Origin: Bacteroidota bacterium
GTDB taxonomy: Bacteria > Bacteroidota > Bacteroidia > Bacteroidales > JAAUTT01
Assembly (NCBI GenBank): GCA_023429135.1
Contig: JAEYWD010000008.1
Coordinates: 124,001 to 188,000 of the forward strand
DNA length: 64,000 nt
Direction: 5' to 3'
In this document: positions 37,021 through 45,754 of the stretch, one piece after another
How the letters are laid out: every line of letters begins with the position of its first letter
How positions within the stretch are numbered: the stretch's first letter is position 1
The notes under the pieces: model-generated
Databases searched by the model: none
Seen by the model: the letters and a program-made list of their open reading frames with translations, nothing else
Told to the model about the DNA's origin: nothing
Made by a program: the position numbers and the translations under genes

Positions 37021-37437
37021 CTATTTTAACCTAACCCGCAAATCTGCTATTTTCTTGTGTCGTTCGAGGGAGTAGGTTTTTTCTTTAATTTCGATGGTTT
37101 CGTAAAGCTGCAGGGCATTCATCCGCAACCGGTGCAACAGCGTTGGAGGCGAAATCAAATCTTTTTCGGCCATCAGCACCATATAATCAGCCAGTAATTC
37201 CAGGTTTTCCGAACTGTACGAATCGTTCTCCAGTACCACCGTTTTTAATTCCTCGAAATCGGGAGCTGCCAACAGGTGCATGTCGAAACCACACTTCTCC
37301 TTAAACTCTTCCTGTTTTTGAAGCACCAGCTCTTCAAAATTCGTGGGCGAAGATTTCCCCAGAAGATTTTCAATCAGTATTTTCAAAAACTGCCCCAGCC
37401 TTTGAATTTGGGTGAGAAGGTAATCGCGGCGTTCCAT
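37021..37437 (-). CDS. Hypothetical helical protein (possibly DUF6483-like)
   Basis: A 138-residue protein, almost entirely helical, charged and without signal or membrane segment. It begins ERRDYLLTQIQRLGQFL and ends RHKKIADLRVRL. The start resembles what I recall of DUF6483, a small protein of unknown role. It is 136 bp downstream of cysI on the same strand, so it might be the last gene of the sulfite-reduction operon, but nothing in it points to sulfur chemistry. Its stop codon abuts repeat element B. Confidence 0.5.
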   Translation of the reverse strand: MERRDYLLTQIQRLGQFLKILIENLLGKSSPTNFEELVLQKQEEFKEKCGFDMHLLAAPDFEELKTVVLENDSYSSENLELLADYMVLMAEKDLISPPTLLHRLRMNALQLYETIEIKEKTYSLERHKKIADLRVRLK

Positions 37438-37573
37438 GTTTTATAATTCTAATTCAGGAATTCTATTCAATAATTAATTAAATGTCTTATCAATCGCTAA
37501 TTAAAATGATTGAGAAATTTATGAATAATTATTGAATAGATACTTACGAAGAATTAAGAAAACAAACAATATC

Positions 37574-39241
37574 TCAAACAATCCCCTTCCTAACCACAAA
37601 ATCACCAAACTTTTCTCCTTCCTCTTTTTCTGTTGCGTATGTAGAAAATACTTTTTGCAATTCGTCCAGGATTCCTTTTTCATCAAGCATTTCTTTGTAA
37701 AGCCGGTTCAGCCTGTTGCCTGTGAAGCTGGCACCCAGGTAAAGGTTGTACTTGCCGGGAGCACGGCCAACAAGGCCAATTTCGCCCAGATAAGGTCGGG
37801 CACAGCCATTGGGGCAGCCGGTCATGCGTATGCTTATCTCTTCGTTTTGTAATCCCAGATTATTTAAAATGACTTCTATCTTATCGACAAGGGAGGGAAG
37901 ATAACGTTCAGCTTCGGCAAAAGCTAACGGGCAGAGCGGTAAAGAGGCACATGCCAGGGAATTCAGGCGTAAGCCCGATGTGGTGGTGGAATGATAAACA
38001 TTGTACTTCTTTAAAATTCCTTCGATAAAAGGTTTGGAATCTTCTGAAATATTGGCCAGAATGATGTTCTGATTGGGAGTAAGACGTACATCGCCATCGA
38101 GCATCTGAACAGCTTCTTTCAGTGCTGTTTTCAGCTTTTTGTCGTCAGTATCGCGAATGCGTCCCCCTTCCACAAACAGGGTGATACTCCATCGCCCGTT
38201 GCTTCCTTTCACCCAACCGTAACGGTCGCCCATCTGTTTGAAGGTATATGGTCTTTCAGGTTGAAGCTCCCAACCCAATCGTTTGTGAAGCTCTGCCCTG
38301 AAACCCTCTACTCCCATCCGTTCAACCGTGTATTTCAACCGTGAAAGTTTACGATTTTCGCGGTTACCATTATCGCGCTGGATTTTCAGGATTTCCTCGG
38401 CTACCGGCAATGCTTTATCGGTTGGGGTGAATCCCAAAGCACTCGCCAGCCTGGGATATGTTTCGGGTGCTCCAAATGTCATTCCCATTCCTCCCCCGGC
38501 ATATACGTTGAAACCTAGTAACTTGCCGCTTTCCTCGATGGCAATAAACCCAAGGTCGTTCGAGAAAATATCGGTGTCGTTATACGGCGGAATTGCAAAT
38601 GCCATTTTGAACTTCCGCGGCAGATAGGTTTTACCATAAATAGGTTCATCTTCCTCCGCAGGCGATGAATACTGAAGATCGTCGTTGAGCCATATTTCGT
38701 AGTAAGCATTTGTTTTAGGCAAAAAGTAATTGCTCACTTTTTTTGCTATCCCGTAAACTTCCTGATGAACGGGAGACTCATACGGATTGGGATTACACAT
38801 TACATTGCGGTTTACATCGCCGCAGGCAGCAATAGAGTCCATCAGGTAATTATTCATCTTTTTCATGGTCGTTTTCAGATTTCTCTTGAGCACTCCATGA
38901 AGCTGAAATGCCTGACGAGTACTAACCTTTATGGTACTGTTACCAAACTGATTGGAAAGTCTGTCGATTTGCAAATATTGCGAAGGAGATGCTATTCCAC
39001 CCGGAACCCGTACTCGGATCATAAACGAATATAGCGGCTCGAGTTTTTGTTTTTTGCGCTCGGCATCCAGATCACGGTCGGTTTGCTGGTAAGTACCATG
39101 GAATTTAATAAGGGATGTATCGTCCCCAAGCAAGGCGCCGGTGGTATCTTCCAGAATGCTTTCCCTGAGGTTACCCCGCAGGTAATTGCTCTTTTCTTTG
39201 ATGAGTTCTACTTCCGACAGTTTCGATTTATCTGTATTCAT
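37574..39241 (-). CDS. cysI: Sulfite reductase haemoprotein (CysI type)
   Basis: A 555-residue protein with the two-fold repeat of siroheme-dependent reductases. It shows STRQAFQLHGV and GDVNRNVMCNPNP for siroheme binding in the first half. The [4Fe-4S]/siroheme ligands are Cys431 and Cys437 (CASLPLC), and Cys476 and Cys480 (GCPNGCARP). It reduces sulfite to sulfide with six electrons from the flavoprotein encoded upstream (CysJ). It is the last recognised member of the siroheme/sulfite operon. The 283-bp gap to cysJ is filled by repeats, so it may need its own promoter. The N-terminus matches the NADPH-type rather than the ferredoxin-type enzyme. Confidence 0.93.
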   Translation of the reverse strand: MNTDKSKLSEVELIKEKSNYLRGNLRESILEDTTGALLGDDTSLIKFHGTYQQTDRDLDAERKKQKLEPLYSFMIRVRVPGGIASPSQYLQIDRLSNQFGNSTIKVSTRQAFQLHGVLKRNLKTTMKKMNNYLMDSIAACGDVNRNVMCNPNPYESPVHQEVYGIAKKVSNYFLPKTNAYYEIWLNDDLQYSSPAEEDEPIYGKTYLPRKFKMAFAIPPYNDTDIFSNDLGFIAIEESGKLLGFNVYAGGGMGMTFGAPETYPRLASALGFTPTDKALPVAEEILKIQRDNGNRENRKLSRLKYTVERMGVEGFRAELHKRLGWELQPERPYTFKQMGDRYGWVKGSNGRWSITLFVEGGRIRDTDDKKLKTALKEAVQMLDGDVRLTPNQNIILANISEDSKPFIEGILKKYNVYHSTTTSGLRLNSLACASLPLCPLAFAEAERYLPSLVDKIEVILNNLGLQNEEISIRMTGCPNGCARPYLGEIGLVGRAPGKYNLYLGASFTGNRLNRLYKEMLDEKGILDELQKVFSTYATEKEEGEKFGDFVVRKGIV

Positions 39242-39425
39242 GATTGATATTATTTCGATTAAAATTTTATTACAGTTCAGCTTATGTAAGGACAGGCGGC
39301 CGTGTCTCTTTATTCAGAATCAGCATACACTCCTTCTCAATGAAGAACTGTTGTTCCGGTGCAGGCATCACAGTTTTTCAATGAAAGTTTTCCCGTGCAC
39401 CGGTATGGAGGGTTGTGATTTCATG

Positions 39426-39470
39426 AGCCCGGGGCGGTGCCCCGGGTTATGATGTCACGCCCCTTCAGGG
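39426..39470. repeat. GC-rich hairpin repeat between cysJ and cysI
   Basis: GCCCGGGGC, GGT, GCCCCGGGT forms a strong hairpin, followed by CACGCCCCTTCAGGGC. It is related in its CCCGGGG/CCCCGGG core to the element at 17016-17074 and stands out from the AT-rich flanks. Confidence 0.6.
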
Positions 39471-39486
39471 CTAAACCCGTTTTCTC

Positions 39487-39523
39487 CCCTCTCCAAATGG
39501 AGAGGGGTTGGGGGTGAGGCCTC
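39487..39523. repeat. CCCCTCTCC palindromic repeat, copy 1
   Basis: CCCCTCTCCAAATGGAGAGG followed by GGTTGGGGGTGAGGC, ending next to the cysJ stop codon. An inverted, diverged copy lies on the other side of cysJ (41391-41426). Confidence 0.7.
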
Positions 39524-39524
39524 C

Positions 39525-41375
39525 TCAATACACATCCTCCCTATACCGCTTACTCTTCCTCAGGCTTTGTACAAACTCCTTTGCCTGTTCAGGACTAAGC
39601 TGTTTTTGCTCTGCAACTATCTCAACAAAAGTGTTCAGCACTTCTTTGGCCATGTGTTTCATATCGCCGCACACATATATAAAAGCCCCTTCGTCAATCC
39701 ATTTCACCACTTCTTTCGACTGTTCCTTCAGTTTATGCTGAACATAATATTTCTCCCGCTGGTCGCGCGAAAAAGCCACCGAAAGCTTTGTAAGCAGGCC
39801 TTTCTTTTTATAGTCGAGCCATTCGCTCTGGTAAAGAAAATCCGTAGTAAAGTGCTGATCACCAAAAAACAACCAGTTTTTACCTTTTGAACCTGCCTCA
39901 GCACGGTATTGGGCAAAAGCCCTGAAGGGAGCCACACCGGTACCAGGACCAATCATAATTACAGGTACAGCATCATCCTCAGGCAGGTGGAATGACTCGT
40001 TAGTCTCAATATACACTTTGATTTTGTCGCCAATATTGGAACTGTCGGCCAGAAAACCAGAGCAGGTACCGTCTTTGCGGCGCTCACAATAGGTATATCG
40101 CAGGGCGGCAGCAGTAACATGCACTTCATCGGGATATGCTTCGTAAGCCGAGGAGATGCTGTAAAGCCTTGATTGAAGCTTCCGAAGTATTCCTGCAAAT
40201 TCCTGAGCAGAATAGGAGTATGGATAAGCCTTCAGCAAATCGTATACATCGGCACCATAGGTAAACTTTGTTAAACTTGCAACATCCGAAAGCATTCCGG
40301 CAAGTTCCTGACTTTTCACAAACTGATTGTGCTTTTCGATGGTGTCGCGACTCAGGATACCTATTTCGAAATGATGCTTCAGAGCAGTGTGCAACGTAAG
40401 TGAGTCCTGGTTCACTGTTACTTTTTCGTCGCCTGTAAATCCTGTCAAGGAAAGCAGGCTCTCCACCAGCGAATCGGAGTTCACAGGCACCACACCCAGC
40501 GCATCTCCAGGTTTATAAACCAACCCTGATCCTTTTAGTGAAATTTCAAAATGATAGGTTTCCTTTTGCGAACCTTTCCCATTCAACTTTATTTTTTCAA
40601 GTATTTCAGCTTCGAAGGGATTGGCTTTGCTGTAAACAGGTTCTAAGGGTTTCGTAACCGTTGCTCCGTTAACTGGTTTTGGAAGGATTGTACCAGAACC
40701 TTCAAATTTTCCAATCAAGGTGTTCACCCATTCTTCAGCCGCTGGCATAAAATCCACATCACAGTCGATACGACCCAACAGCGGATTTGCTCCCAGACCG
40801 GAAAGCTTTTGATCGATATCCTGTCCGGTTTTACAGAATTGCGCATAGCTTTTATCCCCCAGCGCCAAAACGGAGTAATTCAGGTTTTCGAGCTTGGGGG
40901 CACGACTACTATGAAGAAAATTATAGAATTCTTCTGCAGCAAGCGGAGGTTCGCCATCGCCATGGGTGCTCACAATAACTGCAAGGTGACTTTCACTCTT
41001 CAGATTTTTGGGGTTATAATCGTTCATGTCTGCCAGAACAGTTCTAATCCCTTTATTGGAAGCTCTCTGATGCAGCAGACTAGCAATTTTACGACTATTG
41101 CCCGTGTGAGAACCGAAAAGCACGGTGAGTTTTTTCTTCTCCTCGCCGTTAAGGTGACCGTTTCCATTGAGATGTACCTCTGGAACAGGTGTTTCCTTAA
41201 CTATAGGTGCAGCTTCGGTTATGGCATTTTGTTGGATATTCCTGCTTCCGCTCACATATCCGGCAAGAAAACCGCTGAACCAGAGCAGCTCGGTTTCCTG
41301 AAAATTGTTAATTACCTTTTGCGCAAGCTCCTGTTGCTCAGGAGTAATGGGAAAAAGTTTTTTGAGATTGTCCAT
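39525..41375 (-). CDS. cysJ: NADPH-sulfite reductase flavoprotein (CysJ type)
   Basis: A 616-residue diflavin reductase. A flavodoxin-like FMN domain (about residues 85-225) has LFGSHTGNSRKIA and VSTHGDGEPP. An FAD domain has RLYSISSAYEAYPDEVHVT. The NADPH domain has IMIGPGTGVAPFRAF, NWLFFGDQH and YVCGDMKHMAKEV near the end. It passes electrons from NADPH to the CysI haemoprotein encoded next. The gene is bracketed by inverted copies of one small repeat and lies 66 bp after hemL, in the same direction. Confidence 0.94.
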   Translation of the reverse strand: MDNLKKLFPITPEQQELAQKVINNFQETELLWFSGFLAGYVSGSRNIQQNAITEAAPIVKETPVPEVHLNGNGHLNGEEKKKLTVLFGSHTGNSRKIASLLHQRASNKGIRTVLADMNDYNPKNLKSESHLAVIVSTHGDGEPPLAAEEFYNFLHSSRAPKLENLNYSVLALGDKSYAQFCKTGQDIDQKLSGLGANPLLGRIDCDVDFMPAAEEWVNTLIGKFEGSGTILPKPVNGATVTKPLEPVYSKANPFEAEILEKIKLNGKGSQKETYHFEISLKGSGLVYKPGDALGVVPVNSDSLVESLLSLTGFTGDEKVTVNQDSLTLHTALKHHFEIGILSRDTIEKHNQFVKSQELAGMLSDVASLTKFTYGADVYDLLKAYPYSYSAQEFAGILRKLQSRLYSISSAYEAYPDEVHVTAAALRYTYCERRKDGTCSGFLADSSNIGDKIKVYIETNESFHLPEDDAVPVIMIGPGTGVAPFRAFAQYRAEAGSKGKNWLFFGDQHFTTDFLYQSEWLDYKKKGLLTKLSVAFSRDQREKYYVQHKLKEQSKEVVKWIDEGAFIYVCGDMKHMAKEVLNTFVEIVAEQKQLSPEQAKEFVQSLRKSKRYREDVY

Positions 41376-41390
41376 TTTATAAAGTTTAGA

Positions 41391-41426
41391 AGCCTAACCC
41401 CCGGCCCCTCTTCATTGGAGAGGGGG
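41391..41426. repeat. CCCCTCTCC palindromic repeat, copy 2 (inverted)
   Basis: AGCCTAACCCCCGGCCCCTC and TTCATTGGAGAGGGGG: the reverse complement matches copy 1 (39487-39523) with a few changes. It occupies the gap between hemL and cysJ. Confidence 0.65.
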
Positions 41427-41441
41427 AAATACAAGCATTTT

Positions 41442-42743
41442 TTATATTGATGTTAAATTCTGAGTATTTAAATTTTCTGTGTGGAAATTGACCTTCTCAA
41501 TTGTTCGAACCAATTCCTCTTCAGTATGAGCACTAGAAATAAAATTTGCTTCATATCCTGAAGGAGAGAGATAAATTCCGTCCTTCAGCAACTGGATATA
41601 GAATTGCCCAAAAGCAGTATGATCGGCCTTTTGTGCAGAAATAAAATCAGTAACCGGTTGGTTTGAGAAGTAGAGCGTAAACATATTTTTAAAGACATTG
41701 AGCTGTAAAGAGTTTTGATCAGCAATCGAATAAAGTCTTTCAAAAAATGCTTTAGACTTTTGTTCTATCTCCTGGTAAAGGTTTTCATTTTGCAATAGCT
41801 TTAAAGTAGCTATTCCGGCACTTACCGCAACAGGATTTCCTGAGAGCGTTCCGGCCTGGTAAACCGGACCGTCCGGAGCAATCAACGACATGATTTCTGC
41901 TGAAGCTCCATAAGCACCTACCGGAAAACCTCCTCCTATGATTTTTCCAAAAGTGGTGATATCGGGTTGAATGCCCAGCAACTTCTGCACTCCGCCAAAG
42001 CAAAACCGAAATCCGGTTATTACCTCATCGAATATAAGCAAACTGCCATGTTGACGTGTGATTTGACGTATGTTTTCCAGAAATCCATCCTGCGGAAGCA
42101 CTACTCCCATATTGGCCGGAATGGGCTCGAGAATTACAGCAGCTACATTGTTGCCATATTTCTTGAAAACGTCGTTAAGCGCTTCGATATCGTTGAACGG
42201 AATGCTGATAGTATGGTTTACGATCTGCACCGGAACACCCTGACTTGAAGAGCTTGTTTGCTCTGCCAAACCAGACCCTGCTTTTACCAGTAGCATATCG
42301 GAATGGCCGTGGTAGCAGCCATCGAATTTTACAATGATGTCTCTTTTTGTATATGCCCTTGCCAGCCGGATAGCACTCATCACTGCTTCAGTTCCCGAGT
42401 TCACTAAACGTACTTTCTCTACCGAAGAAGTGGACTGTACCAATAGCTCAGCCAGCTCGGTTTCCAATAGGGTGGGGGCGCCATAACTCGAACCGTTTTC
42501 TATAGCAGCATGGGCGGCTTCTCTAACTTCGGGATGAGCATGACCCAGAATTCCTACTCCCCAGGAAAGGCAGTAATCAGTATAGCGGTTACCGTCAATG
42601 TCTTCCAGCGTTGAGCCATAAGCTTTTTTAATAAATACCGGCGGTATACCGATGCTTTTGAAAGAGCGGACAGGACTGTTCACGCCGCCAGGCATAAACC
42701 GGACGGCGTTGTTGTATGCCTGGGATGATATTGTGTTGTTCAT
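41442..42743 (-). CDS. hemL: Glutamate-1-semialdehyde 2,1-aminomutase
   Basis: A 433-residue PLP enzyme of the class III aminotransferase group. It shows FMPGGVNSPVRSF, VNSGTEAVMSAIRLAR, DEVITGFRF, and the PLP lysine in TFGKIIGGGFPVGAYG. It makes 5-aminolevulinate from the semialdehyde released by the HemA encoded upstream in this operon. It sits between hemB and cysJ, which supports a pathway dedicated to siroheme. Confidence 0.95.
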   Translation of the reverse strand: MNNTISSQAYNNAVRFMPGGVNSPVRSFKSIGIPPVFIKKAYGSTLEDIDGNRYTDYCLSWGVGILGHAHPEVREAAHAAIENGSSYGAPTLLETELAELLVQSTSSVEKVRLVNSGTEAVMSAIRLARAYTKRDIIVKFDGCYHGHSDMLLVKAGSGLAEQTSSSSQGVPVQIVNHTISIPFNDIEALNDVFKKYGNNVAAVILEPIPANMGVVLPQDGFLENIRQITRQHGSLLIFDEVITGFRFCFGGVQKLLGIQPDITTFGKIIGGGFPVGAYGASAEIMSLIAPDGPVYQAGTLSGNPVAVSAGIATLKLLQNENLYQEIEQKSKAFFERLYSIADQNSLQLNVFKNMFTLYFSNQPVTDFISAQKADHTAFGQFYIQLLKDGIYLSPSGYEANFISSAHTEEELVRTIEKVNFHTENLNTQNLTSI

Positions 42744-42759
42744 AATTGCTTTAAATTAT

Positions 42760-42796
42760 GCACGCGTTACAAACGCGCGCTAACGTTAGTCCGGGA
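42760..42796. repeat. Small GC-rich repeat between hemB and hemL
   Basis: GCACGCGTTACAAACGCGCG followed by CTAACGTTAGTCCGGG: two small palindromes (CGCGTTACAAACGCG, CTAACGTTAG) in a 54-bp gap. The form resembles dispersed repeats of Bacteroidota. Confidence 0.5.
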
Positions 42797-42797
42797 T

Positions 42798-43808
42798 TTA
42801 AGAGTTAAGAATTCCTGCCAGCAATGGTGCGTAGTAAGTTATTATCCAATCGGCACCAGCACGTTTAATTGCTGTATGGATCTCCAGGGTTGCAACTTCT
42901 TCGTTTACAATTCCGGCAGTAGCCGCAGCTTTAATCATCATGTATTCGCCCGAAACATGGTAGGCTACCATCGGAACTTCTGGAAACTCTGTTTTCCCTC
43001 TCCTGATTATGTCCAGGTAGGTATGGGCGGGTTTTACCATCAGGAAACCGGCCCCTTCCTCCAGGTCGGCAGCCATTTCGCCTAGCGCCTGACTGGCAGA
43101 GCGGTAATCCATCTGATAGGTTTTCCGGTCGCCAAAAGCTGGTTTGGAGTTGGCAGCGCCACGAAAAGGTCCATAAAGATTAGAGGAATATTTGGCGGAA
43201 TATGCCAGAATTTTCACCTTTCTGAAACCATGAAGATCCAGTAGTTGCCTGATTGCCCATACCTGACCATCCATCATGGCCGATGGTGCAACTATATCGA
43301 CTCCGGCTTGTGCATGAGCAAGGGCCATCTGAGCCAATGGTGTAAGCGTTTGGTCATTGTCGATTACCTCTCCGTTCAGTATGCCGCAGTGACCATGCGA
43401 GGTGTAGGCGCAGAGGCAAACATCGGTGATAACTACCAATTGAGGATAATTCTCTTTCACAAGGCGAATGGCAACATTCACAGGGTTTTCAGATGATGCC
43501 GAGAAACTGCCGGTATCATCTTTCCTGTTTTCGTTAGTAACACCAAACAGAAGGATTTTATCAATTCCAAGCTTTACCGGCTCCCGGAGTTCTTCAATCA
43601 AAACATCGGGAGAGAGATGATAGACTCCCTGTAACGATCCAATTTCGTTTTTTATTCCTATACCTTCAACAACAAAGAAGGGCAGGACGAAATCGGTGGC
43701 CGATAATTTCACTTCGGCATGATAATCCCTTGTAAAAGCATCGGTACGCAAATGTCTGAACCTTTTAAAAGGTGCATAACTAGATGTAAAGGGCTGAATT
43801 TCTTTCAT
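42798..43808 (-). CDS. hemB: Delta-aminolevulinic acid dehydratase (porphobilinogen synthase)
   Basis: 336 residues from the ATG at 43808, which overlaps the end of the HemC-CobA-HemD gene by 29 nt. An upstream start at 43865 lies deep in that gene and adds no conserved sequence. The zinc-binding cysteine cluster is visible (DVCLCAYTSHGHC). Both active-site lysines are present, in LAYSAKYSSNLYGPFR and FLMVKPAHTYLD. It joins two 5-aminolevulinate molecules to porphobilinogen, the substrate of the HemC domain. Confidence 0.95.
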   Translation of the reverse strand: MKEIQPFTSSYAPFKRFRHLRTDAFTRDYHAEVKLSATDFVLPFFVVEGIGIKNEIGSLQGVYHLSPDVLIEELREPVKLGIDKILLFGVTNENRKDDTGSFSASSENPVNVAIRLVKENYPQLVVITDVCLCAYTSHGHCGILNGEVIDNDQTLTPLAQMALAHAQAGVDIVAPSAMMDGQVWAIRQLLDLHGFRKVKILAYSAKYSSNLYGPFRGAANSKPAFGDRKTYQMDYRSASQALGEMAADLEEGAGFLMVKPAHTYLDIIRRGKTEFPEVPMVAYHVSGEYMMIKAAATAGIVNEEVATLEIHTAIKRAGADWIITYYAPLLAGILNS

Positions 43809-45753
43809 AAGCTTCCTGGGTTTGTTCTCCACGTGTAACAACTTTAATATGATAAGGCACTTCACCGTAATGTTTCAAAAAACTTTTAACACCTGATGGT
43901 GAGGTGAAAACGATGATATCGATTTTTGAAAGATCAACTTTTTCAATCTTTCGAACCGGCTGTGTGTAGTATACTGTAATGGTATGAACATTATTTCCGA
44001 GTGACCGCAATCCATCGGGTAAAATATTAAGAGCAATATCGGAGCGGGGAATAAGAATTTCTTCATCTGTAATTCCTTTCTGACGAAAAAGTTCTATTAT
44101 CCCCCGTGACGAATCGAGTTCAGGAACAAGTTGAGGCTCTATTCCGTACTTGCGCAACTCTGCCGTGGTGACTGCCCCAATGGAAACAATAATGTTGCTG
44201 TTGAGTGAATTGGTGTCGCATCCAACCGAACGGATCCATTCCATAAAGTGCTTCACCGAATTGCGGCTGGTGAAAATGATGTATTTATAGTTATATACAA
44301 ACCTGATGAACTTAAAAAAGTCATCGGGCATTTCTATCGGGACAATCTCAATTAAAGGCTGATGGATTACATGTCCCAAATCCTGGTACTGGTCGGCTGT
44401 TAGCCCCGTTACAAGTACATTTGGCCGGGAATTCATAATATTTCTGTTTTTAACGGTTTTGCCAATCATGATTACTGAAGGCGAAGCTGTTTCGTCGGGT
44501 AAGGCAGCTATAGTCCCAAAAGTAACATATGCATGAGGTTGTGTGGCATTGGTGATAATAGCCGCAGGAGTTTCGCTGTCAACCCCTGATGAAAGAACTT
44601 TTTCGCGTAATTCTTTCAGGTTGGAAGCGCCCATATAATAGACAAGGGTATCGGTTTGAGGCACAACAATTTCTTTTTGCGAAGAGGCCGTGATAAAAGC
44701 AACTGACGAGGATTCGCCACGGTTTGTAAGCGGAATGGCTGCCTGCGATGCTGCTCCAACTGCGGCGGTAATTCCAGGAACGACTTCAGGCAATATCAAC
44801 CGCGAATGGAGATATTCGAACTCTTCACCGCCCCGTCCAAAAATAAAAGGATCACCCCCTTTCAGCCTCACAGTATTATTACCTGCAATGGCCGACTGGT
44901 ACAGTAATTCGTTAATCTGCTCCTGAGTGTGAGAATGATTGCCTTTGCGTTTCCCAACAAATATTTTTTTGGCTTTGAAGTTTTCCAGATAGCTTTTATC
45001 GATAAGGTCGTCAAAGAAAATAACGTTGGCATGTTCCAAAGCCTTATGCGCTTTTACGGTAAGCAGTTCGGGATCGCCAGGACCAAACCCTGCCAGGGTA
45101 ACTTTGCCATAGCTTTTGCGAATATCGAAAGGCGAAAAAAGTTGTTTTAGCCTTTCGTTCCCTTTGCGGGCCACAACGGCCAGATGCCCCTGCAACGCAT
45201 GTGTTTCGAATGGCAGAATTTCGGCAATGTGGGAATCGAGATTCAGACGCTGCAATGCGCAGGTCGCAACAACAACAGCATCAGCAACTCCTTTGTTTAT
45301 CAGCGATATTCTTTCTTCAATGGTTCCGCGGATGCTGACAATCTGGGTATCGGGTCGAATCTGCTTAATGCTTTCGGCCCGTGATACAGAACTGGTTCCA
45401 ATCCGTGGATTGGCCGGCAACTTATTCAGCGGTAGGTTATCACGACTTACCAGTGAATCCGACTGATCACGGGCTGGTGTAAGAGCAATTACCTCTAGCC
45501 TGGCAGGGATTGGATAAGGCAGATCTTTTGCTGAATGTACGGCAATATCAGCATCGTTCCTCAATAATGCTTCGTCGAGTTCACGGGTGAAGAAATCGGC
45601 AATGTTGCAGGTTTCGAGCGGTATCTGCTTGTTGTTATCTCCTAGTGAGGCAATAGCATTTACCTCAAATTCCACTTCAGGTAAAAGCGCTTTAATTTCT
45701 TCGACCTGCACCAGCGAGAGGCGACTGTTCCTGCATATGATTCTGATTTTCAT
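43780..45753 (-). CDS. HemC-CobA-HemD triple fusion with shortened HemC
   Basis: 657 residues. Positions 1-212 align with domains 1 and 2 of hydroxymethylbilane synthase (R8, HSAKDLP with catalytic Asp77, GTSSVSR, IRGTIEERI). 216-440 are a complete uroporphyrinogen-III methyltransferase (AGFGPGDPELLTVKA, LKGGDPFIFGRGGEE, VVPGITAA). 444-657 are uroporphyrinogen-III synthase (IIFTSRNSVKHF, IIVFTSPSGVKSF). Together they turn porphobilinogen into precorrin-2. HemC domain 3, with the cysteine that binds dipyrromethane (GGCQVP in other enzymes), is missing. The first Arg of the GTSSxRR pair is Ser124, and the GGKG(L/F) loop is replaced. The gene follows hemA by 1 bp. Confidence 0.9.
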   Translation of the reverse strand: MKIRIICRNSRLSLVQVEEIKALLPEVEFEVNAIASLGDNNKQIPLETCNIADFFTRELDEALLRNDADIAVHSAKDLPYPIPARLEVIALTPARDQSDSLVSRDNLPLNKLPANPRIGTSSVSRAESIKQIRPDTQIVSIRGTIEERISLINKGVADAVVVATCALQRLNLDSHIAEILPFETHALQGHLAVVARKGNERLKQLFSPFDIRKSYGKVTLAGFGPGDPELLTVKAHKALEHANVIFFDDLIDKSYLENFKAKKIFVGKRKGNHSHTQEQINELLYQSAIAGNNTVRLKGGDPFIFGRGGEEFEYLHSRLILPEVVPGITAAVGAASQAAIPLTNRGESSSVAFITASSQKEIVVPQTDTLVYYMGASNLKELREKVLSSGVDSETPAAIITNATQPHAYVTFGTIAALPDETASPSVIMIGKTVKNRNIMNSRPNVLVTGLTADQYQDLGHVIHQPLIEIVPIEMPDDFFKFIRFVYNYKYIIFTSRNSVKHFMEWIRSVGCDTNSLNSNIIVSIGAVTTAELRKYGIEPQLVPELDSSRGIIELFRQKGITDEEILIPRSDIALNILPDGLRSLGNNVHTITVYYTQPVRKIEKVDLSKIDIIVFTSPSGVKSFLKHYGEVPYHIKVVTRGEQTQEAYERNSALYI

Positions 45754-45754
45754 T

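Noticed and set aside
40809..41450. Long plus-strand open frame of 213 codons
   Set aside because: It is antisense to cysJ and runs into the CCCCTCTCC repeat; no recognisable domain.
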